Origin: Hymenolepis diminuta
Taxonomy: Eukaryota > Platyhelminthes > Cestoda > Cyclophyllidea > Hymenolepididae
Reading direction: 5' to 3'
DNA: 64,000 nt
NCBI GenBank assembly: GCA_900708905.1
Contig: CAADRB010000105.1
Location: 122,948 to 186,947 of the forward strand
A program made the position numbers and the translations under genes. Shown one piece after another: positions 27,201 to 36,852 of this stretch. Numbering within the stretch: the first letter of the stretch is position 1; each line of letters opens with the position of its first letter. The notes beneath the pieces are model-generated. The model saw only the letters and a list, made by a program, of their open reading frames with translations. It was not told the DNA's origin and made no database searches.

Positions 27201-30200
27201 AAATTTAAGCGATGCTTATTTAGCTCGTTTTGAAATAGTCATGTTTACGTTTTCGCACTTACTTGAACTGTTTTCAGTTGGAGAATATAGAATAGCGATT
27301 TGTACTCGCCTTTATTCGCGATAACTCAGGCCTGTCGGTTACAAGACTGGTGCGGAGGCCCTGTTCTTGGACTCCCTCGTTTTTCTCATGCTCTCCTTTT
27401 TTAATCATTGCTTCAGTTTCGACTCTTTTCTGGTTATCTAATTGTTGTTGTTATCTTCTGTTGGCTGAAAGCTGTCACTTATATATCCAACAATGGGTAA
27501 CCCCGCAAGAACTCTTAGCTCCAACAAATTTGTTAGAAATATTTTTTCCGATATGAACAAATGAATTGCAATACGGAGTAATTTTAAAATGCACTTTATG
27601 AATTTGGTGAAGACTATGACTTAGTTGGAATGTGAATTTGTGTTGTGCTGAAGCACCGTCTCCCTTCTAATTAATTAATAGGCCTGCTAAATTTCTAATA
27701 ATTTTCTTTCTATCACTTTTCGGCTAAAAGATCTTCATTTCCTAAATCCAATTTGTTAATTGCCCATAAACTGTTCGCTATCACGTGTTCCTCTTGGGCC
27801 TTTCATTTTTGATGGTGTTTTGGCTCGTTCCTGTTCATACTTATTTAACCTTGACTAAGTCTGTCAAAATTAGAAATTGTAAATTGTTTAAATACCGCCT
27901 AATAGTTAAACACTTTTCACAGCTTCCTGTTGGTTAAATAATAAGTAGACACAGCCTTTATTATTAATATCCTTAATTCACATTGTCCAATAATTTATCG
28001 ATTTTTCTTTAGCCGCCTTAAATGGTTAAATTCTATTGGTTATTGATCTGGTTTGTCTATCTTTAAATAGTTAGATCTAAGCCATTAATAGTAGGTTAAT
28101 TCGGACGTGATTTAAGTAAGGTGAAAGTAAATTAGGCGTAGGCATGCAAATAATGGTCTGCTTTATACAGCAACTGCTTGGGCCTACTCCGGGATCACAT
28201 GCTAATCTTCATTATTTCTTTCCCGTGCATCGCTTGGCACTGAAGAGGAGACGAGAATAATGTCTTGATTAGTTAACTTTTCATATATATTTGAAACAAG
28301 AACTTCCATGTAAATTTTAATTCGTTTTGCTCTGGTGTTTTATGCGATTTATCTAACTGAAATGTTTTCATCCAGTAAAAGTTTGACTTTTATAATTATT
28401 GATGTGCATGTTTTCCCTTTTGAACATATTGGTCACGTTTAGTATTACTATTTATGACATAAACGTCTGCAGTATTTTCATGAAATATTATTAAAACAAA
28501 TAGTTGATGCTAGATATGAGCATGAAGAAAAAAATTAATGAAATCATCAGAATCCCACTTTCTTATTCTAACATCTGTCCACCATACAAGGAATTCATTT
28601 GCGATGTTCTTTCTCCCCTCATTTCCATCGCCAATGGTTTGATGGCATTGAGATGATTTTCGTTTATGTTTAATTTTATTGGCTTATAATTTTGATATTG
28701 TTTCAATAGTTAATTTTCAGCAGAACGGACAATTGTGGAAGCTTAATCGTTAAGTAAAAATCATTTCGTCCATAAAAAGTTAGTTGAATATGAATAATAA
28801 TGATAATTCCCATTTAGAAAAGCGTTTTTCAACTCTCATCTGGGTTAGAGCGGTATCATATAGCCTCTCTGGTAGGAAATTCGAATTTTTCTATTGGTCG
28901 GACTTAACCAATATGATTGGCTATCCAGCTCACTGAGTAGGCGCCGACGGAAATTGAACCAGTGATGTTCGTCTTGACAGATGAGCACGGTAACCAGTGC
29001 GCCATCGGTGCACATTTGAATACATGTAATTTTCATGGCCTTTGAGGGTTATTGATAAATTCGAGTGATATGTAGTTTAATGTAATAAATATAGTCAACA
29101 TAACTTAATATGCGCATTTTACAGCGGTGATTCATAATTTCACAGTTCCTGAACTGATTCTTGAGTATTATAGAAGGATTCGTTGGCTTTTTGCGATTAA
29201 TGAGTTATCTCTATTTGCCACTATCTCTATATTCATAGCTCGTAATATATATCTTGCCATGTTTTGGCATTAGCTGCACTTCCGAAATAGTAACCACATC
29301 TAATTATCATTATTTTAGCACAAACCGACCAGCTGTTGCTAGGTGAAAACGCACGTTCTGTTCTATATCTAATGATCGCAAATTTCCATATTTTGTTAGT
29401 CTCTATTGGTATTGGACATTGGTTCTTGAAATCAGGTAAAGATTGATTCCCGTTTTTCCTTACGATCTAGAATTGTGATATTTAAGTGCATGAAATTAGA
29501 TTAGAGCTTAAATTTCAGATCTTTTGTTTGAAAGTTGCAATCGATACCTGATTCTCAAGGAGGGAAGTTTTTGCAGAAGAAGGCATGCATTTGGAACTCC
29601 AAAATTTCATCAAATTGGATTTTCTCGTCTGTACTCTCCCCATTGCATCTGAACGATCAGTTGAAACTTGCAAATTAGTATCCGTCCAAATAACTATAAA
29701 CTTTTCGAATCTTGTATTTTTTATCTATCTTATGGTGGGTTGTAGGGTAAGTGATAATTACTTCTCTATTAGAACGTTGTTTTCAGTATTACTCTGAAAT
29801 GCTTTAAATTTGTGATTACATGGGCCTATTAAATCATTTAGTGACAATATTTTCGTTCTCAAAAACCGTGTATAAATACGAGTTTGAAATTATATCCTGT
29901 GATATATTACTTCAAAACAGCTGTGTTTAATCATTTGCCATAACCAAATCAATTTTTGTTTAGAAAAAGACATTCAAAACCGTTTTCTAAGAGGGAAACA
30001 TTCTGCTTTTTTAGATAAGAAACGTTGTTTTTTAATTTAGGGAAGGTTAAAGATGAATATCGACGGCCCAGTTGTGCTAAATTGGGTGGATGTAATATGA
30101 GTCATCGGCCATATTTTTACCTTCTAGTTGCGTTTCTTTCCTCATAAGTTGCTGTGTAGTTTAATCGAATTTATTGCGTCCAGTTTGGTAAGTGCTGGCA

Positions 30201-33200
30201 TAAAGAGAGTGTTATAGAAGGCCTCTTTTATTCTTTCAATATGAGTTTCGATTGGTTCAAATACAGAAAGCGTTTCTCTGAGCTACCTCGGGTGAATAAT
30301 TTGGATAGCGGTGTCATTACCATCTTCACGACTTAAAAATCATTGTTTTTCATCAAAGCTTTGATATTTTAATCCCTGTCTTAGTATGCTTGCGAAAAAA
30401 CGCACAATTTATATGAAAGCAATTCATGCAGCAGCTCCTTTTATTCCTGTGTTTTTTAATACAAATATTGATGTGATTTGCCCATTTAATGACGCTAATT
30501 ATTTTAACATGGACTCTTCCTTCCCTACTACTTCGGTGTTTCTGCGTTCTTAAGTTAATTGCATTACAATTTAATTTAATTGTTATTGCCACTTCCACAG
30601 AGTAATATTATTTACTGCAGGATCATTCATTTCCACTTTTCATATCATGTACGCCTTCCCACCTCTATCCGACTTGTTCTTTTGTCCTGTATTTATCCTG
30701 TCGAGCCGACTAAGTCTATTCTTAACTACATTATTCGACAGAATGCTGCCTTTACAAAGCTGTCTTTGTTAATGGCTCCGATCGTTAGGTAATAAGTATT
30801 TACTGATTACCTCTCTCCTTCCATAGGTCATAATTAGTCCTTTGTTGCTATAGAATAATTTCATAATGTTAAATTGGCTTATTTATAAAGTTAGTATTCT
30901 TTACACTAGGCGATGTTGTGGGTGCATAGTTTTAATATATTAGATTTGAAATCGAACTCAACTCGCAGGATCTAAAGTCATTGGTGGACTACTTGTTCGT
31001 TCAGTTTATATTTGTTGATCGGGGCAAGTCTTTAGAGTTTTCTGTAAAATCAGCAGAATACGGAAATTTAGAATGGAGATGAGATCAGTATATACGACTT
31101 CGCAGCAACTCTGATATTTAAAATTGAAAGTCTTATAGATGAGCACTTGTAGTTGTCATAATTCATTGTACTCACAGTTGGGACCTGACAAATAAATCAA
31201 ATGAAATCGATTTTTCAGTCCTGATAAATATTGACTTAATTCTGAAATTACTCGATTCTTCTTTAGCTGGAGTTCAGTTAAAATTAAGTGTTATGCATTT
31301 TATTCTTTAAAATCGGTTACTTTTCTTCTCTCTTCAGACTGGCGTTGTGGTTGCTATGGCCCAAGCTGGTAGCTTTGTCCCAGCAACTGAAGCCGATCTA
31401 GTTCCAGTGGATGCGATAATGGCTCGAGTTGGAGCTGCTGACTGTCAACTACGTGGCATCTCTACCTTCATGGCTGAAATGCTTGAAACCGTTGCTGTGT
31501 TAAGGGTAAATCAAGTGTTCATTAGGGATAAATAATACTTCTTTCTCGAATCTTGCAATATTCTTTACTAATGTACAAGTAATCAAATCTGCAAAATAAT
31601 CCACAACGGGGTAAAGAATTTGCAATCTTTCATCCGGGAAAGCGAATGTTATCGAATAACATAAGTTAGTTGGTCGAAAAAAGATATGAAAGGAATCTTA
31701 CTTTGTTTGCTGTTCGGATTCAGGTCGTATAATATTAATTAAATGGGTAGTTCACTACTTCATGTTCTAAAATTCAATTGATCTGAATCGTCCTCTGAGT
31801 TAGCGGACAAATCTATGTCCACGATGTCCTATGCTTATTGAACTATTCATTAATTAGAGTGGTTAGTCTTACCGCTTCTATCACTTCCTTTCTTCCAGAG
31901 ACTGAAGGGATAAGATGATACTAGCATGGCATGGTTGATATCTAAACTAATAGTTATGGTGGATAGGTAGAGAGATTTGTGCTATAGGGTTTCTAGATAG
32001 CTTTGTTTTTAAGGGTCTATTTTTCATTTCAGTCCCATTTCTGCACATTTTTTACTAAAGAACGAGTATGTCGTTATCTGATTAGGTAGCTAGCTAGCTC
32101 TGAAAAGGACCCTTAAGTGGATCATTTTTAGGTCAGAAATCTTTTTGCTAAACAGTTTTAAAGCTGAATTTACGAATTAGCACTAACGTATGTTACTGTT
32201 ATGACAAAACTTGAACGTAATAGCCTCAAAATTGTCAAATTCTGACTTTGCAATGATCTGGACAAGTGAGTACTTTGGGGTATTATGGATAATTTTGCAG
32301 GGCTTTTACAGGGTTGGAGAGTCAGGTTAAAAATGCTGCGTAGCTTTAGGCATTTGAAAGAAAGCTGCAAGTAGACTCTTAGCGTTTTTTTTCGGGAAGG
32401 GAAAACATGAGTTTTCATTACGGAGAAAACTTGTTACAATTCAACTCCAATGTAATTCATACTAGTTCTCATTAAACGGTTTAAGGGATATGCATTAATT
32501 TTTATGAGAAAATACAAAATAAATATCAAATCTGTCAATGAAAAATATATTCTAATTTTCCATGTTTATATTTTCTCCTTGACACATTTCCTTATGAATC
32601 CTCATTATTCCCCAACACTAGGTTATTCTATTATTTTCTTACTCCCAAGTTTGAGATCTAACCTATTAGTGTTAACTTTTCCAGCTTGCTACACGTGATT
32701 CCTTAGTAATTATCGACGAGTTGGGTCGTGGTACTTCAACCTACGATGGTTTTGGTTTGGCATGGGCTATTTCGGCTCATCTGGCCCGAACTGTCGGTTG
32801 TTTCACACTCTTTGCCACTCATTTTCATGAACTCACCTCTTTGACACATCTTCTACCCGGTGTTGTGGCAAACTACCGTGTTTCCGCTGAAGTCCTTCAA
32901 CACTCCTCAGCTGCCGATGAAGAAGAAAACCCTACTGATGTCATTATGCTCTACAAGGTTGAACCCGGTTAGTTTAGAATCGCTTCTACATGCTTAACGA
33001 GGCAACGCCACTAAATTTTGCTCATAAGGGAGGAATGGTGGTAGATTTGTCTACCGATGGACCTGATAAGACCTACTGATGATGTAGCTCTCGAGAGTCG
33101 TGTTCAGCCAAGATATAAAATCAGGGTTAGCAGAAAGTAACTCAGTTTTGCTGCAATTTAGATAATAAGGAACTTATGGGACGGTGTTATGATTTTGAAT

Positions 33201-36200
33201 AATTTAATAATCATATGATTAGTGAGACAGATCTCTTATCGCGTTTCTTCAACTCCTAATAAAGTCAATCATAAATTATAGTTTTTTTATGAATGATTCA
33301 ATTTATTGAATCGCTTGCACCCCATCCGTGGCTGTGATAAGAATAGATCAGTAAACAAAGTAGCTACAGATCCTTGCACCGATGTCGCAGATGTCACTAT
33401 CTTAGTGCATGTAGGTCTATGTCCAGTGGTCTAGATTAGCAATTGTACTGGATACCTCTTGCCAACACGGGGGTGGTTTCAAATAGGTGTTTTCATTAGA
33501 TCGATTTCAGGTTATCTTCACTGTCTTGTTTAAATGTAGGTAATGATCATCCAAATGGATTTGAGTGGTTGTTTAGAGTCCTTTGAGCAGAATGGAGGGA
33601 GTAAATAAAATTTAAAACTTATCTTTCTACCACATCGCCCTCTGCCGAAGTCCATTGGCATATCTTCGTTGTTAACTAATTACGTCCTACTAATTGGATC
33701 ATGATCTACAGATTGAATTAAAGATATTTCACATTTTCAGTGCAACAGTGGTAGCAAAGAGAGATCACGAGAACGCATCTAAGTTAGAGAACATAAAAAT
33801 CAGTAAATAACTTCATTTTGCTCCTTTATCAGGTATCTGCGATCAGAGCTACGGTCTACAGGTAGCTCGATCAATTGGTCTGCCGGCGGATTTGGTTTCA
33901 GAAGCAGAAGCTGCTTCAGCTGAGGAAGAAAAAGTGGAGTCGATGTGGGTAAGGCTTGGAGAGCGCATGTATGTGGATGAAAATATGCCTCTACCGTCTC
34001 AGTCAGAGTGCTCTCAGGTATATACCCCCTCTTTCTCCCCCTATATTTTTAGTTAAGCTTCATTCTGATAGGCTATAAGCTGGATTCTTAGCATTTACAT
34101 GACATATAGAAGTTAAAATATCTCGGTATAATAATATTTGCTTTTTTTCGATTAATAAAGTAGACAATTGCCTCGATTTTTGTGTGATCGACATTTTTTT
34201 AAAAAATCTGCAAGTTAATCAATTATGAACATCGTAGAATCTAGGGAGTCAGATGCTAAATTTAAAAGTTTCGAATGCTTGATCATGACGCAGCGAATTT
34301 CATCCATTAAATTAAATAGCCAAAGTCATAAATCGAGAACTAGAATAAATATTCTCTTCGTTTCGATGAATTGAATTGGAAACTAAGTAAAAAGGAAGAC
34401 TCAAAGGGCCTTAGAAGTCTTTACTAGATCACATTTTAGTATGTTGTGTCAGTTACGATTGTTTTGATAGACGGAGAAGTTAAGCTTATCAATAAGGGGA
34501 GTCAGTCATATTCAAGTCACCATGTTTTGATGACAGTCTATTATGCGATCAGGCGTTGAGAGGCCGGATGTCAAGAATCTGATAATCTACGTTAAGTCTC
34601 TTTTTCGGAATAACCCTGCTGTCTAGATGTCTTACTTTGTTAGACCTTGGGTAATGATATCAATGGCTACCTCATTTCCTTTTGTCGCTTCATACGGATC
34701 ATGTATAAATTCTTTCCATAATGTTACCAAGGAGCTTATTAGGTAAATGAAGTTCCTGAATTACAAACAAATATTTTAGCCAGATTAAATTTAGACAGAC
34801 ACCAAATGTCTGTTTATTCTTTGTCCTTTGCGTATTACTTTTGTTGTTGTCTGTTTTCTAAAAACAGAATGTCACTCCCTTATTGCGCGTGCAATCCTGG
34901 ATTTCAACTGCCAATATAATTGTGTCACAGCATGAAAACAGATATTTTATAGATTATTAACATGAGTGGTAAAAATCTTCCTGTCCTTGTGATTCTCTTG
35001 ATGAATCTTCTTGTGACGCACTAGAAACTACGTACGAAAAACCTAGAAGACTCGGGAGATGACATGTTTTGACAAGATCACATCTTAGTATATTGCGTCA
35101 GACACAACTTTTCAGATAGATAAATATTATACACTTGAACACGGAGTTGTGTTCATCCTACTCAATCCACCTTATCTTGACGGGAATCTATCATATAGTC
35201 AGACACTGAGAATCTGGATATCACACATTCATCTCTAGACTTCTCGTAAGTGTCCATGAAATCAGGTGAGTTGATGTATGATATCATTGAATCAGCTGTG
35301 GATTATTCATCATTTCTCTAGACAGTTCCTCAGCACTTCCTTTCTTGTCCTTTTTAACTAATAAAGGTAGGATTTTAAAAGCCTGCTTTTATCATGTTGC
35401 CATCCATTTTGATAGGAAGCTGAATAATATGACTTTGACGAATCTCCTATCATCTGGTTTAATAATTTTCGCCTAAATTAAAGTTATAATTTCAAACTAT
35501 CCTTGTTTCCCCTTAAGTTGTCTTAACTAACCTATTCTACTTCACTCGTCTGAATTTACCCATCGAATCTCACTTGGAAATGCGACGAGACATCCTTCTT
35601 CTTTTCATTCATTGATCCCATAGAGATGAGTCACCCATTTATTACTAATTTCCCTAATGTTCACACCGTCGATTTGGAAGCTTTTATCCTTTGTATTGCG
35701 TTATTTGAGTAATACATTTGAACCTCCCCACTACCCGTATTGCGTCAGAAGTGTAATGTAGTACATCGTCATCTTATAAGTGGTACCGTAACAGTAATAA
35801 TATGACTATTTCATATTATTAAATATAACATATAAAAATTTAGAATTGGCCAAGCGTAGCATGCATGAACATTACATACCATTAAATCCCGTCAGTATAA
35901 CCACTTTAGGAGTTTGATCCTTCAGGACTGATGATCTTCCTAAATACCCTCTGAGATCATAAAACCAGGAGTTGAGCAGAGTGGAAAAGGTATGTTGAAT
36001 CATTTGAAAATAAGAAGTAAAGGAAAAAGATGATTTAGAAATCGGAAGAGCAGGAGATAAGCGTCATCACGGCTTGATTGGAGACGGAGATGTGATGAAG
36101 AAGCCAAATTACGACACGCTAAGTGGAGTTGATTGTATCGCGCCCTATACCTGCCTGATGGACAATCAATAAAAGTGTCACCCTTAATTTGCAGTACGGT

Positions 36201-36852
36201 GCTGATATATGAGTCGACATATGAGTTTGATAGAATGTTAGAAACACATTTACAGGGGTCATTAGTTCGAAGAAGGTTAATATTAGATTCACAGAATGGG
36301 AGTTACATAAACACTCATTTAACACACATTTCCATACAATAATCGTGTCAGAACAGCATTACTTGGTGTGTTTGGATACCAAAAGGGCCTTTGTAATTCA
36401 ATGCTTTGTTTCGAAGGTGGCAATTCATGGTCCTCACTGGTTATTATTTAGTTTGTTCCTAATGACTGAGTAGCGTTTATAAGCGAAATATTTAACAATT
36501 AATAATACTAATTAATTATGAAGTGTCATCACTTCAACTTTATTTCAGTTGGCTCTAGTCTTTTGAAAAATTTTGATATTATCATTGGTCTTTTTCTTTA
36601 CCAATGATTGCTGTTGGCACATTTCTGAATTATGGTTTTTACTCTTAAATTTTGCAGATGGAGACTGAATCGTTAAGTGCTGTAGTGGTTGCCGAACGTC
36701 TTCGAGTAGGTTTGGAGAATCTTTTCGATCAAGCGCTCTCTGAAAGTGAAGATGAAATTGGAACTTTCGTCGGCAATCTCGCAAATGAGATGCTTAACCA
36801 ATCTTCGCTCGGCCTAGATCAGCCAGTGAAGGAACTTTTAATGGAGATTTAA
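9264..36852 (+). CDS. MSH2: DNA mismatch repair protein MSH2 (MutS homologue 2), 20 exons
   Basis: Exons: 9264-9314, 9351-9386, 9421-9750, 9789-10041, 10085-10180, 10219-10274, 11279-11402, 12876-12986, 13059-13195, 21165-21281, 21373-21487, 24495-24550, 25567-25656, 25735-25906, 25977-26213, 26276-26340, 31338-31505, 32685-32967, 33833-34017, 36658-36852. All phases agree; the product is 958 aa (human 934). MSH2 pairs with MSH6 or MSH3 in the nucleus, binds mispaired DNA and uses ATP to recruit MutL. Seen here: N-terminal domain with RFFDRG (22-28); connector with [12 protein letters not shown] and KECIVPSG; core with [15 protein letters not shown] and [11 protein letters not shown]; Walker A GPNMGGKS (670-677); Walker [18 protein letters not shown] with D749/E750; and ATHFHEL (782-788). 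The C-terminal helical part is in exons 19-20. The first five introns are only 34-43 bp; later ones reach 7,969 bp (intron 9) and 4,997 bp (intron 16). Intron 9 hosts an antisense gene and an 18S relic. Exons 1-2 are short and easily missed. Confidence 0.96.
9351..9386 (+). other. MSH2: MSH2 exon 2, a 36-nt microexon between 36- and 34-bp introns
   Basis: Exactly 12 codons ending in IRFFDRG, the conserved N-terminal motif of MSH2 (human VRLFDRG). The flanking introns are 36 bp (9315-9350) and 34 bp (9387-9420), both GT...AG. Skipping the microexon keeps frame but removes the motif. Confidence 0.88.
10275..11278 (+). other. MSH2 intron 6
   Basis: Begins GTAGGT and ends AG; 1,004 bp. I see no gene, repeat or RNA in it. 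It marks the change from the cluster of tiny 5' introns to long introns. Confidence 0.7.
11403..12875 (+). other. MSH2 intron 7
   Basis: 1,473 bp from GTAACC to AG. Short open frames inside it show no domain; nothing else supported. Confidence 0.7.
14561..14600. repeat. 10-bp perfect inverted repeat at the 18S relic end
   Basis: TCATTACACG at 14561 and its reverse complement CGTGTAATGA at 14589 are separated by 18 bases. The right arm overlaps the last bases of the 18S match. This may be chance, or a trace of how the rRNA fragment was inserted or rearranged. Confidence 0.4.
14593..15085 (-). pseudogene. Degraded 3' fragment of 18S rRNA inside MSH2 intron 9
   Basis: Read on the minus strand, this aligns with the last part of eukaryotic small-subunit rRNA. 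Segments in order are CAGGATT...GGGTGG; GAGGGGCACATGG...AAGCCAC; GAGCAAGAACAGATCTGTGA then TGCCCTTAGATGTCC; GCGCGCTACAATGGC; GAACAAGGAATTC; CTTGTACACA; and GGTGAA...GGAAGGATCATTA, the conserved 3' terminus of 18S. Identity is high in universally conserved blocks. There are many substitutions, an apparent internal deletion after the ...TACATC part, and loss of the AAGTCGTAACAAGG block near the decoding centre. It therefore cannot be a working rRNA. It is a single degraded copy, not a repeat array. It could be a transposed rDNA fragment or a piece of a mobile element that captured 18S. Confidence 0.85.
20315..21016 (-). CDS. Putative small secreted prohormone-like protein, antisense in MSH2 intron 9
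   Basis: Exon 1 (20818-21016) starts [20 protein letters not shown], a classical signal peptide, followed by an acidic, Pro/Gln/Ser-rich stretch. Donor GGTAAGT is in phase 1. With acceptor TTTCAG the second exon is 20315-20424, giving 102 aa. The end carries a tribasic RKR site, then a short peptide with paired cysteines, C-C-x5-C-C, and a final Gly that could be amidated. A poly-A signal AATAAA lies at 20230-20225, 85 nt past the stop. This layout (signal peptide, acidic spacer, basic cleavage site, Cys-constrained C-terminal peptide) is typical of neuropeptide or hormone precursors; I recognise no named family. A second acceptor in the same phase (GTTGCAG, 42 nt further) has the better pyrimidine tract. 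It would give a different, Cys-poor tail that stops at 20230, overlapping the AATAAA. Which tail is used is open. Exon 1 is better supported than exon 2. Confidence 0.45.
21488..24494 (+). other. MSH2 intron 11, with a possible cassette exon
   Basis: 3,007 bp between ...FDEELKG and IKECLQAV. A coding-like block at 23213-23383 is described separately; the rest shows only short open frames and A/G-rich patches near 22,250. Confidence 0.7.
23213..23383 (+). other. Coding-like 171-nt block in MSH2 intron 11 (candidate cassette exon or exon relic)
   Basis: Flanked by AG (23211-23212) and GT (23384), open for 57 codons, with phase 1 at both ends, so it would fit between MSH2 exons 11 and 12 without a frameshift. 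The translation looks protein-like: [20 protein letters not shown], then [17 protein letters not shown]. It has no counterpart in MSH2 of other animals that I know, and the acceptor lacks a pyrimidine tract (the stronger acceptor 10 bases upstream leads to a stop). It could equally be an exon relic of another gene. I do not recognise the family. Confidence 0.3.
24551..25566 (+). other. MSH2 intron 12
   Basis: 1,016 bp. The middle (about 24,960-25,150) is A/G-rich on the plus strand; otherwise nothing supported. Confidence 0.65.
26341..31337 (+). other. MSH2 intron 16, 4,997 bp
   Basis: Lies between Walker A exon 16 and exon 17. It is AT-rich. The only structured element I can support is the tRNA-like relic at 28941-29011 (minus). 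No coding block with splice sites and family similarity was seen. Confidence 0.7.
28941..29011 (-). pseudogene. tRNA-like relic or tRNA-derived SINE head
   Basis: On the minus strand this 71-nt piece has a 7-bp acceptor-type stem with one mismatch (GCACCGA with TCGGCGC), U8, an A-box-like TGGCGCACTGG, a D-stem (GCGC/GTGC) and a B-box-like GGTTCAATTTCC. The anticodon arm is abnormal: CATCT pairs with AGACG but leaves only a 4-nt loop, so no decoding anticodon is presented. No CCA or poly-A/T tail is obvious. It looks like a decayed tRNA or the head of a tRNA-derived short element, not a working tRNA. Confidence 0.5.
31506..32684 (+). other. MSH2 intron 17
   Basis: 1,179 bp, AT-rich, no supported element. 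It ends in a good acceptor (TTTTCCAG). Confidence 0.65.
32968..33832 (+). other. MSH2 intron 18
   Basis: 865 bp. A stretch near 33,410-33,490 has weak tRNA-like character (GTGGTCTAGA ... TTGCCAA ... GGTTTCAAAT) but too many defects to call. Nothing else supported. Confidence 0.6.
34425..34590. repeat. Diverged direct repeat, copy 1
   Basis: Shares blocks with the copy at 35076-35240, for example AGATCACATTTTAGTATGTT here against AGATCACATCTTAGTATATT there. Further on both read CACC..GTT/TATCTTGA, then a TCTAT-rich piece, then a GGATGTCA/GGATATCA end. Similarity by eye is about 70-75 percent with small indels. Confidence 0.55.
35076..35240. repeat. Diverged direct repeat, copy 2
   Basis: Partner of the copy at 34425-34590, same orientation, about 650 bp apart. 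It may be an old local duplication or two insertions of the same short element. No coding content. Confidence 0.55.
35903..36135. repeat. Dispersed repeat, copy in MSH2 intron 19
   Basis: Starts TTTAGGAGTTTGATC and ends near GTGATGAAGAAGCCAAATTA. The same start and end blocks occur in the same order at about 46202-46430 (TTTAGGAGTTTGATC ... TATGATGAGAAGCGAAATTA), with a purine-rich middle in both. The family is not recognised. Confidence 0.5.

Larger units (their letters stand above)
26276..33832 (+). other. MSH2: MSH2 ATPase-coding exons 16-18 and their introns
   Basis: Exon 16 (26276-26340) carries Walker A, exon 17 (31338-31505) the [10 protein letters not shown] segment that contacts the partner subunit's nucleotide, and exon 18 (32685-32967) Walker B plus the ATHFHEL histidine motif. 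All key residues of the MutS-family ABC ATPase are present: Lys676 of Walker A, Asp749 and Glu750 of Walker B, and His784. The enzyme is therefore predicted to be active. Confidence 0.9.
34018..36657 (+). other. MSH2 intron 19
   Basis: 2,640 bp between exons 19 and 20. It contains two diverged direct-repeat copies (34425-34590 and 35076-35240) and one copy of a dispersed repeat (about 35903-36135). Confidence 0.7.

Noticed and set aside
33405..33490. Possible tRNA-Gly-like sequence in MSH2 intron 18
   Set aside because: A GCC-like loop and partial boxes are visible, but stems pair poorly and the B box has an insertion; below what I can support.
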